8,302 nucleotides of DNA from NCBI GenBank assembly GCA_910588415.1, contig CAJUPK010000110.1, positions 1 through 8,302 of the forward strand. The letters are read 5' to 3'. Positions 1 to 5,972 of this stretch are shown here, piece by piece; position 1 is the stretch's first letter; each line of letters opens with the position of its first letter. The position numbers and the translations under genes were made by a program. The DNA comes from an uncultured Oscillospiraceae bacterium. Its GTDB lineage: Bacteria; Bacillota; Clostridia; Oscillospirales; Acutalibacteraceae. The notes under the pieces are model-generated. The model had not been told where the DNA came from, searched no databases, and saw only the letters and a list, made by a program, of their open reading frames with translations.

Positions 1-3
1 GCC

Positions 4-122
4 TTGGGCACAAGGTGCCCAATAGCGGACTTTGACATTGCCTTCGGCAAGTCACGTAGTTTCGTCTCTTCGCCCGACATTGCCTGCGGCAAGTCGCAGC
101 GCTCGCTTTTGCTTCGCAAAAG
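4..122. repeat. Cluster of four small stem-loops, including a 20-base near-exact repeat
   Basis: Four short inverted repeats follow each other. TTGGGCA/TGCCCAA (4-10 and 16-22) has a five-base loop. TTGCC-TTC-GGCAA lies inside 34-53, and TTGCC-TGC-GGCAA lies inside 76-95. CTTTTGC-TTC-GCAAAAG spans 106-122. The second and third sit in a 20-base unit starting GACATTGCC that is repeated 42 bases apart with 19 of 20 bases identical. No long T-run follows any of them, so they are not obvious terminators. They resemble the small palindromic intergenic repeats found in many gut Clostridia, but I cannot name a family. The region continues past the left edge of the window. Confidence 0.6.
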
Positions 123-147
123 TGCAGAGAAAACATCCCGCGCCTTT

Positions 148-234
148 GTGGCATAATGAAGGCAACACGCAGGTACCCCGGCGGAAACCCCTTAAAAATT
201 CCAGCAGGATGAAAAAGGATGGAGGCATACAGGA
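148..234 (+). promoter_or_regulatory. Possible extended -10 promoter and ribosome site for the DUF1801 gene
   Basis: TGGCATAAT at 149-157 fits an extended -10 element (TG, one base, CATAAT). No good -35 is seen about 17 bases upstream (GAAAAC at 129-134). A clear GGAGG ribosome site at 221-225 sits nine bases before the ATG at 235 and decides the start against the in-frame-shifted ATG at 219. The promoter is tentative; the ribosome site is firm. Confidence 0.35.
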
Positions 235-642
235 ATGTGGAAATGTCCCAAATGCGGAAAAGAATTCAAAAACACAAACCAGAGCCATTATTGTGGAGAG
301 AAGCCCAAAACAGTCGAAGAATATATTCTGCGCCAGGACAAGGAGAAACAGGCCGACCTGTTCCGGATCAGGGAGGCTTTGCAGCAGGCCCTGCCAGAGG
401 CAGAGGAGCGCATTGCCTGGAGTATGCCCACCTATTGGAAAAACCATAACATCCTTCATTTTGCGGCCTCTCAAAAACACATTGGGCTCTATCCGGGCTC
501 AGAGGCAGCCGCGAAATTCAAAGAGGAGCTGGCAGGTTATGATGTGGCTAAAGGCACAATCCGCATTCCCTATGGACAGGTTGACACGGAGGTGATCACT
601 AAAATTGCCCGCTGGTGCTGGGAGACAGGACATCACGCGTGA
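235..642 (+). CDS. Zinc-ribbon DUF1801 (YdhG-like) small protein
   Basis: A 135-aa soluble protein. Residues 1-20 form a short zinc ribbon with Cys4-x2-Cys7 and His18-x-Cys20 as likely metal ligands. From about residue 26 to the end it matches the DUF1801 / YdhG-like family in layout: a helical start, then SMPTYWKN (about 63-70), LHFAASQKHIGLYPG (about 74-88), and FKEELAGY followed by KGTIRIPY near the end. Members of this family have a frataxin-like fold; some have been proposed as iron chaperones, but no reaction is established. There is no signal peptide or membrane segment, so it should be cytoplasmic. The start is set by GGAGG nine bases upstream. The gene faces the kinase gene on the other strand, with only ten bases between the two stop codons, and is probably transcribed alone. 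The domain call is confident; the cellular role is unknown. Confidence 0.85.
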   Translation: MWKCPKCGKEFKNTNQSHYCGEKPKTVEEYILRQDKEKQADLFRIREALQQALPEAEERIAWSMPTYWKNHNILHFAASQKHIGLYPGSEAAAKFKEELAGYDVAKGTIRIPYGQVDTEVITKIARWCWETGHHA

Positions 643-658
643 AGTCCGCTTCTCACGC
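637..658. terminator. Stem-loop spanning both convergent stop codons
   Basis: GCGTGA (637-642) pairs with TCACGC (653-658). An alternative, tighter fold pairs GAAG with CTTC around a TCCG loop. The left arm contains the TGA of the DUF1801 gene and the right arm contains the stop of the minus-strand kinase gene. Neither strand shows a following T-run, so intrinsic termination is weak at best. It may act as an RNA-stabilising or two-way end structure. Confidence 0.35.
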
Positions 659-1237
659 AAAGGTAAAGTAGAAATCACAGTGTTTCTCTGGAGAGAACGC
701 CTGGAAGTAGGCCTCCTCCAAGGGGATCCACCTGGCCTGGAAGGCCGCCAGCTTTTCAGGCCCGCTTCTGGCTGCAATCCGCCGGAGCTGCTCTTCCGGG
801 GGCACGTCTATAAAGACACGCAGGTCATAAAAATCCCAGAGGTCCGGGTGGCAGCTATAGGAGCCCTCGATAATCGTGAGGGGCGACGGCTCTAGCCGCA
901 CTGGCTCCAGCATGGCCGGGCGGTGAGCGTCATAGGGCCTGTACACCACCGGGCGCTTCTCCCGCAGGGGGAGCAGCACTTCCTCCAGCACCCGCTCCCG
1001 GTCCACGTTGCCCCCGGGCTCTGCCAGACGTGCCGGGGTTCTCTGCTCTAGCCGGAGGAAGAAGTCGTCCATATGTACCACCGCTGCCCCGGATTTTTCC
1101 CCCAGGACCTTTGCCAGGGTGGTCTTTCCCGAGCCGCAGCGCCCGTCTATGGCCAGCAGCACGGGTTTGGAAAGGGGCTGGATGGCCCCAAGAAGCATTT
1201 CAGCCGCAGCGGAGGGGTCAGTTTTCTGCTTCTTCAT
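653..1237 (-). CDS. Uridine-kinase-like P-loop kinase
   Basis: A 194-aa P-loop NTPase of the uridine kinase / nucleoside kinase-like group. Walker A is GRCGSGKT at residues 32-39, preceded by a beta strand (PVLLAIDG). HMDDFF at 55-60 matches the acidic substrate-binding segment of this group, and IIEGSYSCH in the middle of the protein is a Walker B-like strand end. The section with RRIAARSG then supplies arginines typical of the lid. The true substrate is not readable; related genes are usually labelled uridine kinase without proof. The start at 1237 is preferred over an upstream in-frame start because GAGGTG lies about seven bases before it. It overlaps the 3' end of the ECF transporter gene by 20 bases, indicating coupled translation. 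A linked role, phosphorylating what the transporter brings in, is an inference. Confidence 0.8.
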   Translation of the reverse strand: MKKQKTDPSAAAEMLLGAIQPLSKPVLLAIDGRCGSGKTTLAKVLGEKSGAAVVHMDDFFLRLEQRTPARLAEPGGNVDRERVLEEVLLPLREKRPVVYRPYDAHRPAMLEPVRLEPSPLTIIEGSYSCHPDLWDFYDLRVFIDVPPEEQLRRIAARSGPEKLAAFQARWIPLEEAYFQAFSPEKHCDFYFTFA

Positions 1238-1796
1238 GGGGCGCACCTCTTTTCGTCTTAAAAGGCACCAGCCCCGTGCGGCCCAGGGCAAGCATGATGA
1301 GGGGAATCAGGACCAGCTGGGCCAGGATGCCGGGGACGGCGTTGATAAATGCCCCGGCAAGGAACATCTGTACCGAAAAGCCGCTGCCGAAGATTCCCAG
1401 CTGGATGGTCTGAACCAGCCCCCAGACTGCGCGGCCTGCCAGCATGGCGATTACCAGGCTGCGGTACAGGGACAGCAGACACTTCCATTTGGACAGGGAG
1501 TAGAGCAGCCCGGCCACCAGACCATAGGCCATCAGCTCAAAGGCCATCCCCGTGGCCATGGGGTAAAAGGCGGGCGCGCCAAACAGGGCAGACCGCAGCA
1601 GGGGCAGCACAAAGCCCACCAGGGCCCCGCTCTGCCAGCCGCACACAAACCCGCACAGCAGGACAGGAATATGCATGGGGAGAAGCATCTGGCCGATTTG
1701 GGGAACCTGGGCGGTGAAAAAGGGCAAAACCAGACCAATGGCCAGGAACATGGCAGATAGAGCCATGTTTTTTGTAAGGGACTTCATAGATTTCAT
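1218..1796 (-). CDS. ECF-type transporter S component (vitamin or precursor uptake)
   Basis: A 192-aa, very hydrophobic protein with about six membrane helices, the size and layout of substrate-binding (S) subunits of energy-coupling factor transporters. These bind one vitamin-like compound and use a shared EcfA-EcfA'-EcfT module, which is not in this window. A short basic N-terminus (MKSMKSLTKN) is followed by the first helix; the conserved-looking LPMHIPVLLCGF (about 39-50) and LLRSALFG (about 66-73) segments match a group normally annotated only as ECF S component. The sequence does not look like RibU, ThiT or QueT to me, so the substrate is open. AGGAG seven bases upstream supports this start over the second Met at residue 4. 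It lies 71 bases after lysR on the same strand but has its own promoter. Confidence 0.8.
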   Translation of the reverse strand: MKSMKSLTKNMALSAMFLAIGLVLPFFTAQVPQIGQMLLPMHIPVLLCGFVCGWQSGALVGFVLPLLRSALFGAPAFYPMATGMAFELMAYGLVAGLLYSLSKWKCLLSLYRSLVIAMLAGRAVWGLVQTIQLGIFGSGFSVQMFLAGAFINAVPGILAQLVLIPLIMLALGRTGLVPFKTKRGAPHEEAEN

Positions 1797-1861
1797 AGCA
1801 GACTCCTTTTTGCTTGTTTCAATTTTTTCCTATGGTCCTCTTGCGATTTCCATGTTTCTAT

Positions 1862-1890
1862 ATAGTATCACGGTCTGTGAAATTTGTCTA
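1862..1890 (-). promoter_or_regulatory. Promoter of the ECF-kinase operon, across the lysR 3' end
   Basis: Read on the minus strand, TAGACA (1885-1890) and TACTAT (1862-1867) are separated by exactly 17 bases, with TGA directly before the -10, giving an extended -10 (TGn). Most of this promoter lies inside the last codons of lysR. Transcription should begin near 1855, leaving a leader of about 60 bases before the ECF start at 1796. A weak CATGG/CCATG-type pairing is visible in the leader but no recognised riboswitch. Confidence 0.55.
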
Positions 1891-2788
1891 TACTGGGCAC
1901 TACTCTAAAAACTTCTCTCAGCTTCTCCAAAAACACCTCCGCCGCGTCCGAGAACACCTGATATCGTTTCCACACCAGGCACAAGCTCGCCTCCAGCTTT
2001 GGCTCCAGGGGACGGAAGCACAGAGCGCTTTCCGCAGAGGTGTCCGCCAGCCGCCCAATGCTCAGGGCATAGCCCATGCCCGCCTCTACCATGATGGCAG
2101 CGTTGAACAGCAGATTAAAGGTGGTCACCACGTTGAGCCTGTCATAATCTGCGCCGAACCAGCGGCGGTACTCGTTGTTCTCCCCCTCGTCCATGGCCTG
2201 GCGGGAGAAAATCAGCGGCTTGTCCAGCAAATCTTCCTTCCGGACAGTCTCCTGCTTGGCCAGGGGACTGTCTTTTCGCATGACCACGCCCCAGGTATCC
2301 GTCTCCGGGATGGTCAGGCTTTCATAGCCCGACAGGTCAAAGGGCTGGATCAGCAGGCCGAAGTCCAGCAGACCCTTGTCCAGCCGCTCGGTCACGTCCT
2401 GGGCGTTGCCGCTGTACAGGTGGTAGCGGATGCCGGGGCAGTCCTTTTGCAGGTCCTTGGCGGCCTCAGCGATCCGATGCAGGCCCCGGGTCTCGCCGCC
2501 GCCAATGTACACGTCCCCTTCCACGGCACCGCCCATGCTGCGGAACTCCCCTTCGGTCTTATCCACCAGTGAGATGATCTCCTCCGCCCGCTTGCGCAGC
2601 AGAAAGCCCTCTTTTGTCAGGGTGATCTTGTGTGTGCCCCGTTCCAGCAGCTTCTTGCCCAACTCCCGTTCCAGCTCCCGGATCTGCCGGGAGAGGGTGG
2701 GCTGGGTCATGTGCAGGGCGGCCGCCGCGCCGGTGATGGTTTCCTCCCGGGCCACAGTGAGAAAGTAACGCAATACCCGTATCTCCAT
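1868..2788 (-). CDS. LysR-type transcriptional regulator
   Basis: A 306-aa LysR-family regulator of normal length. Residues 1-60 form the winged helix-turn-helix: MEIRVLRYFLTVAREETIT, then GAAAALHMTQPTLSRQIREL as the recognition helix region, then LGKKLLERG. A linker helix follows (about 60-85) and the periplasmic-binding-like effector domain occupies about 88-295 (LLDFGLLIQPFD, then the segments before and after MRKDSPLA). The effector is unknown. The start at 2788 is chosen because AGGGGGG lies six bases upstream and the HTH begins there as in the family; the longer in-frame start at 2851 would read through the promoter and operator. It diverges from the MFS locus, and a palindrome between them covers its own -35, so autorepression and control of the MFS genes are likely. 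Confidence 0.92.
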   Translation of the reverse strand: MEIRVLRYFLTVAREETITGAAAALHMTQPTLSRQIRELERELGKKLLERGTHKITLTKEGFLLRKRAEEIISLVDKTEGEFRSMGGAVEGDVYIGGGETRGLHRIAEAAKDLQKDCPGIRYHLYSGNAQDVTERLDKGLLDFGLLIQPFDLSGYESLTIPETDTWGVVMRKDSPLAKQETVRKEDLLDKPLIFSRQAMDEGENNEYRRWFGADYDRLNVVTTFNLLFNAAIMVEAGMGYALSIGRLADTSAESALCFRPLEPKLEASLCLVWKRYQVFSDAAEVFLEKLREVFRVVPSIDKFHRP

Positions 2789-2809
2789 GGTGTTCCCCCC
2801 TTTTTGAAA

Positions 2810-2838
2810 AGCATAGCACGTTAGCCCATGCCTGTCAA
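2810..2838 (-). promoter_or_regulatory. lysR promoter
   Basis: On the minus strand a perfect TTGACA (-35, 2833-2838) and TATGCT (-10, 2810-2815) are 17 bases apart, with TGC just before the -10 (extended -10). Transcription would start near 2803, giving a leader of about 15 bases that holds only the ribosome site. The -35 lies inside the loop of the operator palindrome. Confidence 0.75.
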
Positions 2839-2845
2839 GCATGGG
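2825..2845. promoter_or_regulatory. Putative LysR operator (T-N11-A palindrome)
   Basis: CCCATGC (2825-2831) and GCATGGG (2839-2845) form a perfect 7+7 inverted repeat with a seven-base centre. T2829 and A2841 are separated by 11 bases, matching the T-N11-A box of LysR regulators. The centre, 2835, is about 65 bases before the predicted start of the MFS transcript and overlaps the -35 of lysR. That is the classic place for the main recognition site of a LysR regulator acting on a divergent target and on itself. Confidence 0.7.
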
Positions 2846-2864
2846 TGGCATAAAAACTAAGCAT

Positions 2865-2893
2865 TTGATTTTTCATCTAGACAGGTGTATGCT
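2865..2893 (+). promoter_or_regulatory. Promoter of the MFS transporter locus
   Basis: TTGATT (2865-2870) and TATGCT (2888-2893) are 17 bases apart. Transcription would begin near 2900, about 28 bases before the ATG at 2928. The -10 hexamer is identical to that of the divergent lysR promoter. Activation by LysR bound at 2825-2845 is expected from the spacing but not shown. Confidence 0.6.
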
Positions 2894-2927
2894 GAACGCA
2901 GTCCAACAAACGAAAGGGAAGGGGAAA

Positions 2928-3344
2928 ATGGAAAACACCCAAAAGCCCAGCCTGTGGAGCGGGCCGTCTCTTGTTTTTTGGCTGTCTATCGTGTTCGCCT
3001 CGGTGACGGACAGCACGCTGATCAACGTCCTGCCGGTGTATATGCAGGACACGGTGGGCAGCAACCTGGCCACCGGCTGGATGATCACCGGCCTGACAGT
3101 GGCCAGCATGGTGACGCGGCTTGTCTGCGGGCCGCTTACCGATCAGTTTGGCCGCAAGCGCTTGGCAGACGGCAGGGGGACAGCTGTCACGGGCCAGCTT
3201 TTGCAGGTGCTTGACATCGAGCGGGCAGCGGATGACCGCTGGGGCGTGGCCATGTCCACCTACTCCCTGCTGGACGACGCGGGCTCCGGGGCCGGGGGCC
3301 TGGCTCAGGCGTTGCAAGACAGACGGCATCCGAAGGAGGGATAA
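2928..3344 (+). pseudogene. MFS transporter remnant with large internal deletion
   Basis: An open frame of 138 codons that begins as a normal MFS transporter. Two membrane helices (about 13-34 and 48-67) are followed by the loop motif GPLTDQFGRKR at 68-78. Instead of helix 3 the frame jumps to non-membrane sequence. From about residue 104 it shows WGVAMSTYSLL and a DAGSGAGG stretch, resembling the loop that normally lies around helices 10-11 in the C-terminal half. It then stops after a charged tail. An intact protein would be about 390-400 aa, so some 200 or more residues are missing and the C-terminus is lost too. The joint is between about 3165 and 3220. It cannot transport. The ATG is preceded by an AGGGAAGGGG purine stretch, and its promoter looks intact, so the transcript probably still serves the genes downstream. 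Confidence 0.75.
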
Positions 3345-3348
3345 ACCC

Positions 3349-3585
3349 ATGGCAGGGAAGGACGAAAACCGCATCCGGCAAAACCTGCTGGACGCGGGCT
3401 GTTCGGAGGAACTGATCGCACGCTATTTCCGGCTGGATGAAAAGGGCGATAAGCCAGGGCAGAAAGCCCTCCTGCGCCTGCACCGCTGCCGCCTGCTGGA
3501 GGAGATACACCGGGAGCAGGCGAAGATCGACTGCCTGGATTACCTGGTATACACAATAGAGAAAAACGAGAGGGAAAAGGAGTAA
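3349..3585 (+). CDS. 78-aa helical protein of unknown function
   Basis: A small soluble, highly charged protein (many Lys, Arg, Glu) predicted to be almost all helix, with a coiled-coil-like second half. Visible parts are a first helix (ENRIRQNLLDAGCSEELIARYFRL, seen as residues 6-29), a short KGDKPGQKA turn, and a long helix containing LHRCRLLEEIHREQ and LDYLVYTIEK. Two conserved-looking Cys sit in the last half (about 47 and 61) and one at about 18. No signal peptide, membrane helix or known catalytic motif is seen. I have the impression that similar small proteins are common in Lachnospiraceae-like genomes but cannot name the family. The start has a strong AAGGAGG eight bases upstream, overlapping the end of the broken MFS gene, and its stop is five bases before the next ATG, so it is co-translated with the intact MFS transporter. 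Confidence 0.75.
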   Translation: MAGKDENRIRQNLLDAGCSEELIARYFRLDEKGDKPGQKALLRLHRCRLLEEIHREQAKIDCLDYLVYTIEKNEREKE

Positions 3586-3590
3586 CCTAT

Positions 3591-4775
3591 ATGAATCAAA
3601 ACAAAAATCTCGTCTTGAAAATCGCCCTGCTGTCCACCTGCCTGGTGTCCGCCTCGCTGAACGCGGTCACCGGGCTGGTGCCGGAGATGGCGGCGGCCTT
3701 CCCCAGGGTGTCCCTGTCCGCCATTGAACTGATCGCCACGATTCCCTCCCTGTTCCAGATGGCGGGCGTGCTGGGTGAGCAGGTCATTGCCAAAAAGCTG
3801 GGCCACAAGGGGACCATGCTGCTGGGCCTGCTGTTCTGTGCCGTGGGCGGGATCATTCCGGTTTTTCTGCCGCTTTTCCCGGTGATTTTTGTCACCCGCT
3901 GCTTTTTTGGCACGGGCTGCGGGCTGCTTATGTCCTCGCTGCTGACGCTGATTGTCCACTTCTTTGACGGCCAGGCCCGCAGCACCATGATCGGCCTAAA
4001 CGGCGGCATCTCTGGCCTGGGCAGCGCGGTGGCTACCTTTGCGGCAGGCCAGCTGCTGGCCTTCGGCTGGAACGTCTCCTTCTCCGTGTACTTCCTGGGG
4101 TTTGGGGTCATGGCCCTGGTGCTGGCGTTTGTGCCGAAAGCCAGCCGCAAAGATGCAGCCCCGGCTGAAAAGGCGGAAAAGAAAGGCGGCAAACTGCCGC
4201 TGGGTTTGTGGGGCCTGGGGCTACTCATGTTCGTCTCCGTCATGCTGGCGACTATGTATGTGATAAAAGCCTCCACCCTCATCACCGCTTACGGCTATGG
4301 TACCGCCAAAGAGGGCAGTCTGGCTATTACGTTCCTGTCCCTGGGCTCTTTTGCCGCTGGGCTGACCTACGGCAAGCTCCGGGCAAAGCTGGGCAGTCTC
4401 ACCCTGGCGCTGGCCTTTGGGATCTGCGTGCTGGGCTTTCTCATGGGCGGCCTTGCCAGCAGCCTGCTGCCTGTGTGGGCCGGGTCGTTCCTGCTGGGCT
4501 ATGGGTATCTGATTTTTATGCCCTTTATCCAAGAGCAGGCCAGCCGGTCCTACAGCGCTTACGGGGAGACCGCCACCAATCTGGTGCTGGTGTTTCAAAG
4601 CGTGGGGGCCTTTGTGACCCCCTGGCTGGGCAGCCTGTTCGGACAGGCGAGCCAAGATTTAAAGACGCAGTTTTTTATGACCGCCGCCTGCTTTATGCTG
4701 CTGACTGCTGTGGCTGTATGGCAGTCCGTGAAATTCACAAGGCAGGATCCTATACATGAAATCACAAACGCATAA
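3591..4775 (+). CDS. MFS transporter, 12 membrane helices
   Basis: A complete 394-aa major facilitator superfamily carrier. Twelve hydrophobic segments are visible in two groups of six, separated by a charged cytoplasmic loop at about 183-201 rich in Lys, Glu and Ala. The helix 2-3 loop carries a degenerate motif A (GEQVIAKKLGHKG, about 62-74), lacking the usual DRxGRR. The second half shows TYGKLRAKLG in the equivalent position (about 259-268). The substrate and direction cannot be read; general resemblance is to drug/metabolite efflux and AraJ-like carriers. AAGGAG eight bases upstream fixes the start, and the gap to the preceding small gene is five bases. It lies in the LysR-controlled transcript and is the only intact transporter of that unit, so it may now carry the function once shared with the wrecked upstream MFS gene. 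Confidence 0.88.
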   Translation: MNQNKNLVLKIALLSTCLVSASLNAVTGLVPEMAAAFPRVSLSAIELIATIPSLFQMAGVLGEQVIAKKLGHKGTMLLGLLFCAVGGIIPVFLPLFPVIFVTRCFFGTGCGLLMSSLLTLIVHFFDGQARSTMIGLNGGISGLGSAVATFAAGQLLAFGWNVSFSVYFLGFGVMALVLAFVPKASRKDAAPAEKAEKKGGKLPLGLWGLGLLMFVSVMLATMYVIKASTLITAYGYGTAKEGSLAITFLSLGSFAAGLTYGKLRAKLGSLTLALAFGICVLGFLMGGLASSLLPVWAGSFLLGYGYLIFMPFIQEQASRSYSAYGETATNLVLVFQSVGAFVTPWLGSLFGQASQDLKTQFFMTAACFMLLTAVAVWQSVKFTRQDPIHEITNA

Positions 4776-4799
4776 GTAAGGGAAGAGCGAGGTGTGTCT

Positions 4800-5234
4800 A
4801 TGGATCAGAAAATTGTATCCTTCCTGCTGTCTGTTCTCCTGCTGCTGCTGACAAGCTCAGCCTGCGCGGCGGAGAGGGGATCAACCGTGGACTGCACAAC
4901 CCGCCTGACGAGTTCCAGCGCTCTGGAGGAAAGCCGCCCGGTTGAAAGCCAAGCCGCAACACGTTTAGAGGACACCGTGTTTACAGACGTTGACCCCGGC
5001 GACTGGTTCTATGAAGCCGTGGAATACTGCCGGGAAAACGGCCTGATGTCCGGCAAAGCCGCAGACAGGTTTGCCCCCAGGGACAACATGACCCGCGCCG
5101 AGCTGGCAGCGGTGCTGTACCGCCACGCCAAAAGCCCTGTTGTTACAACAAGCCCGGATTTCTCGGACGTGGCGGCTGGCGCATGGTACGCCAATGCTGT
5201 GGCCTGGGCCCAGGCAAGCGCTGTTTGCCTATAA
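4800..5234 (+). pseudogene. SLH-domain exported protein, truncated
   Basis: A 144-codon frame. Residues 1-24 form an export signal with one early Lys and a Leu-rich core ending TSSACAAE; cleavage after Ala or a weak lipobox at Cys22 are both possible. A Ser/Thr/Glu-rich linker follows, then one full S-layer homology repeat at about 61-110 (FTDV, WFYEAVEYC, NGLMSG, FAPRDNMTRAELAAVLYR). A second SLH repeat starts at FSDV (about 121) but breaks off after WAQASA, giving a stop three codons later. SLH repeats anchor proteins to cell-wall polymers, usually as three copies. ATG at 4800 is chosen over GTG at 4794 because GAGG sits seven bases before it. It follows the MFS gene by 24 bases. The break at about 5217-5222 joins it to a DUF362 fragment in another frame. 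It is probably non-functional, since at most one intact SLH repeat remains. Confidence 0.7.
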
Positions 5235-5972
5235 GAGCGAGGGCGGCTACCGGGCCGGGGAGAAGATAGCATCAAGGCCAACATCAACGGCTCGGCTGTG
5301 ATGGCCGACGATACCTCTGGCGAGACTGCCATGAGCTATACCAATCCAGTGCTGCTCATGTCCCTGCTCACCTCTCTTGTGAAAGACGCAGGTGTGGCTC
5401 CGGCAGATATTACTGTGTACGATGTGTCCAGGCTGTTCCCGGACTATATGGTAGAACTTTGTACGCAGGACGACTTGGCTGGGGTGAACTTCGTAGGCCG
5501 CAATAATGGCATTGCTGACGAAAATGCACCGATTATTTGGTCGCACGAATTCAGCGGCAGGGTGAACTACCTGCCCACCTGCGTCACCGAAGCCAATTAT
5601 GTTATCAACCTTGCAAACCTGAAGGGCCACAGCTATGGCATCACCCTGTGCGGCAAGAACCATTTCGGCAGCTTCATCAACGGCAACGCCCTGCGCCCGC
5701 CGGAGGGAGCCAACCTTCACCAATGGCTGACCCGAGATGAGATGGGCATTTACAGCCCCCTCGTGGACCTGATGGCCAACGCAGATTTGGGCGGCAAGAC
5801 GGTTCTTTACATGCTGGACGGGCTGATCTGCGCTCCCAGCGAGGGGGCCTCTATCACAAAAGAGAACTCCGCTTGGCAGCAGGAGCCTTTTAACGGAGGC
5901 TTTACGGCCAGCGTGTTCGTCAGCCAGGACCCGGTGGCTATTGACAGCGTGGGCGCGGATTTTCTCAGCAAT
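5218..5972 (+). pseudogene. DUF362 protein fragment, both ends lost and frameshifted
   Basis: About 250 codons of a DUF362-family protein. Recognisable segments are LFAYKSEGGYRAGEKIA (frame 1, 5221-5271), then in frame 3 KANINGSAVM, MSYTNPVLLMSLLTSLVKDA, YDVSRLFPDYM, FSGRVNYLPTCV, NLANLKGHSYGITLCGKNHF, MLDGLICAPSEG, and FVSQDPVAIDSVGADFLSN. The frame changes at about 5270, where one base of an Ala-Ile codon pair appears missing. The N-terminal part (by recollection of the family, about 100 residues) is replaced by the SLH frame, and the C-terminal part is replaced after 5972 by antisense of the membrane-protein gene, running to a stop at 6062. DUF362 proteins are mostly uncharacterised; some carry 4Fe-4S clusters, none of which is visible here. 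No ribosome site precedes the ATG at 5298, so a shortened product is unlikely. Confidence 0.7.

Noticed and set aside
34..95. CRISPR repeats
   Set aside because: Only two copies of a 20-base palindromic unit, 22 bases apart, with no further repeats and a hairpin-rich surround.
32..595. Open frame of 187 codons at the left edge
   Set aside because: It runs across the stem-loop cluster and overlaps the DUF1801 gene in another frame; the composition is not protein-like and no ribosome site is seen.
1008..1760. Long open frame on the plus strand over the kinase and ECF genes
   Set aside because: It is antisense to two well-recognised genes, has a Gln/Gly/His-rich shadow composition and no ribosome site.
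1797..1861. Possible riboswitch in the leader of the ECF gene
   Set aside because: The predicted leader is only about 60 bases, the pairing is weak (about five bases) and no preQ1, TPP, FMN or folate-type core is recognised.
3596..4285. Open frame of 229 codons antisense to the MFS transporter
   Set aside because: It mirrors the hydrophobic gene on the other strand, has low-complexity Ser/Pro/Lys content and no family resemblance.
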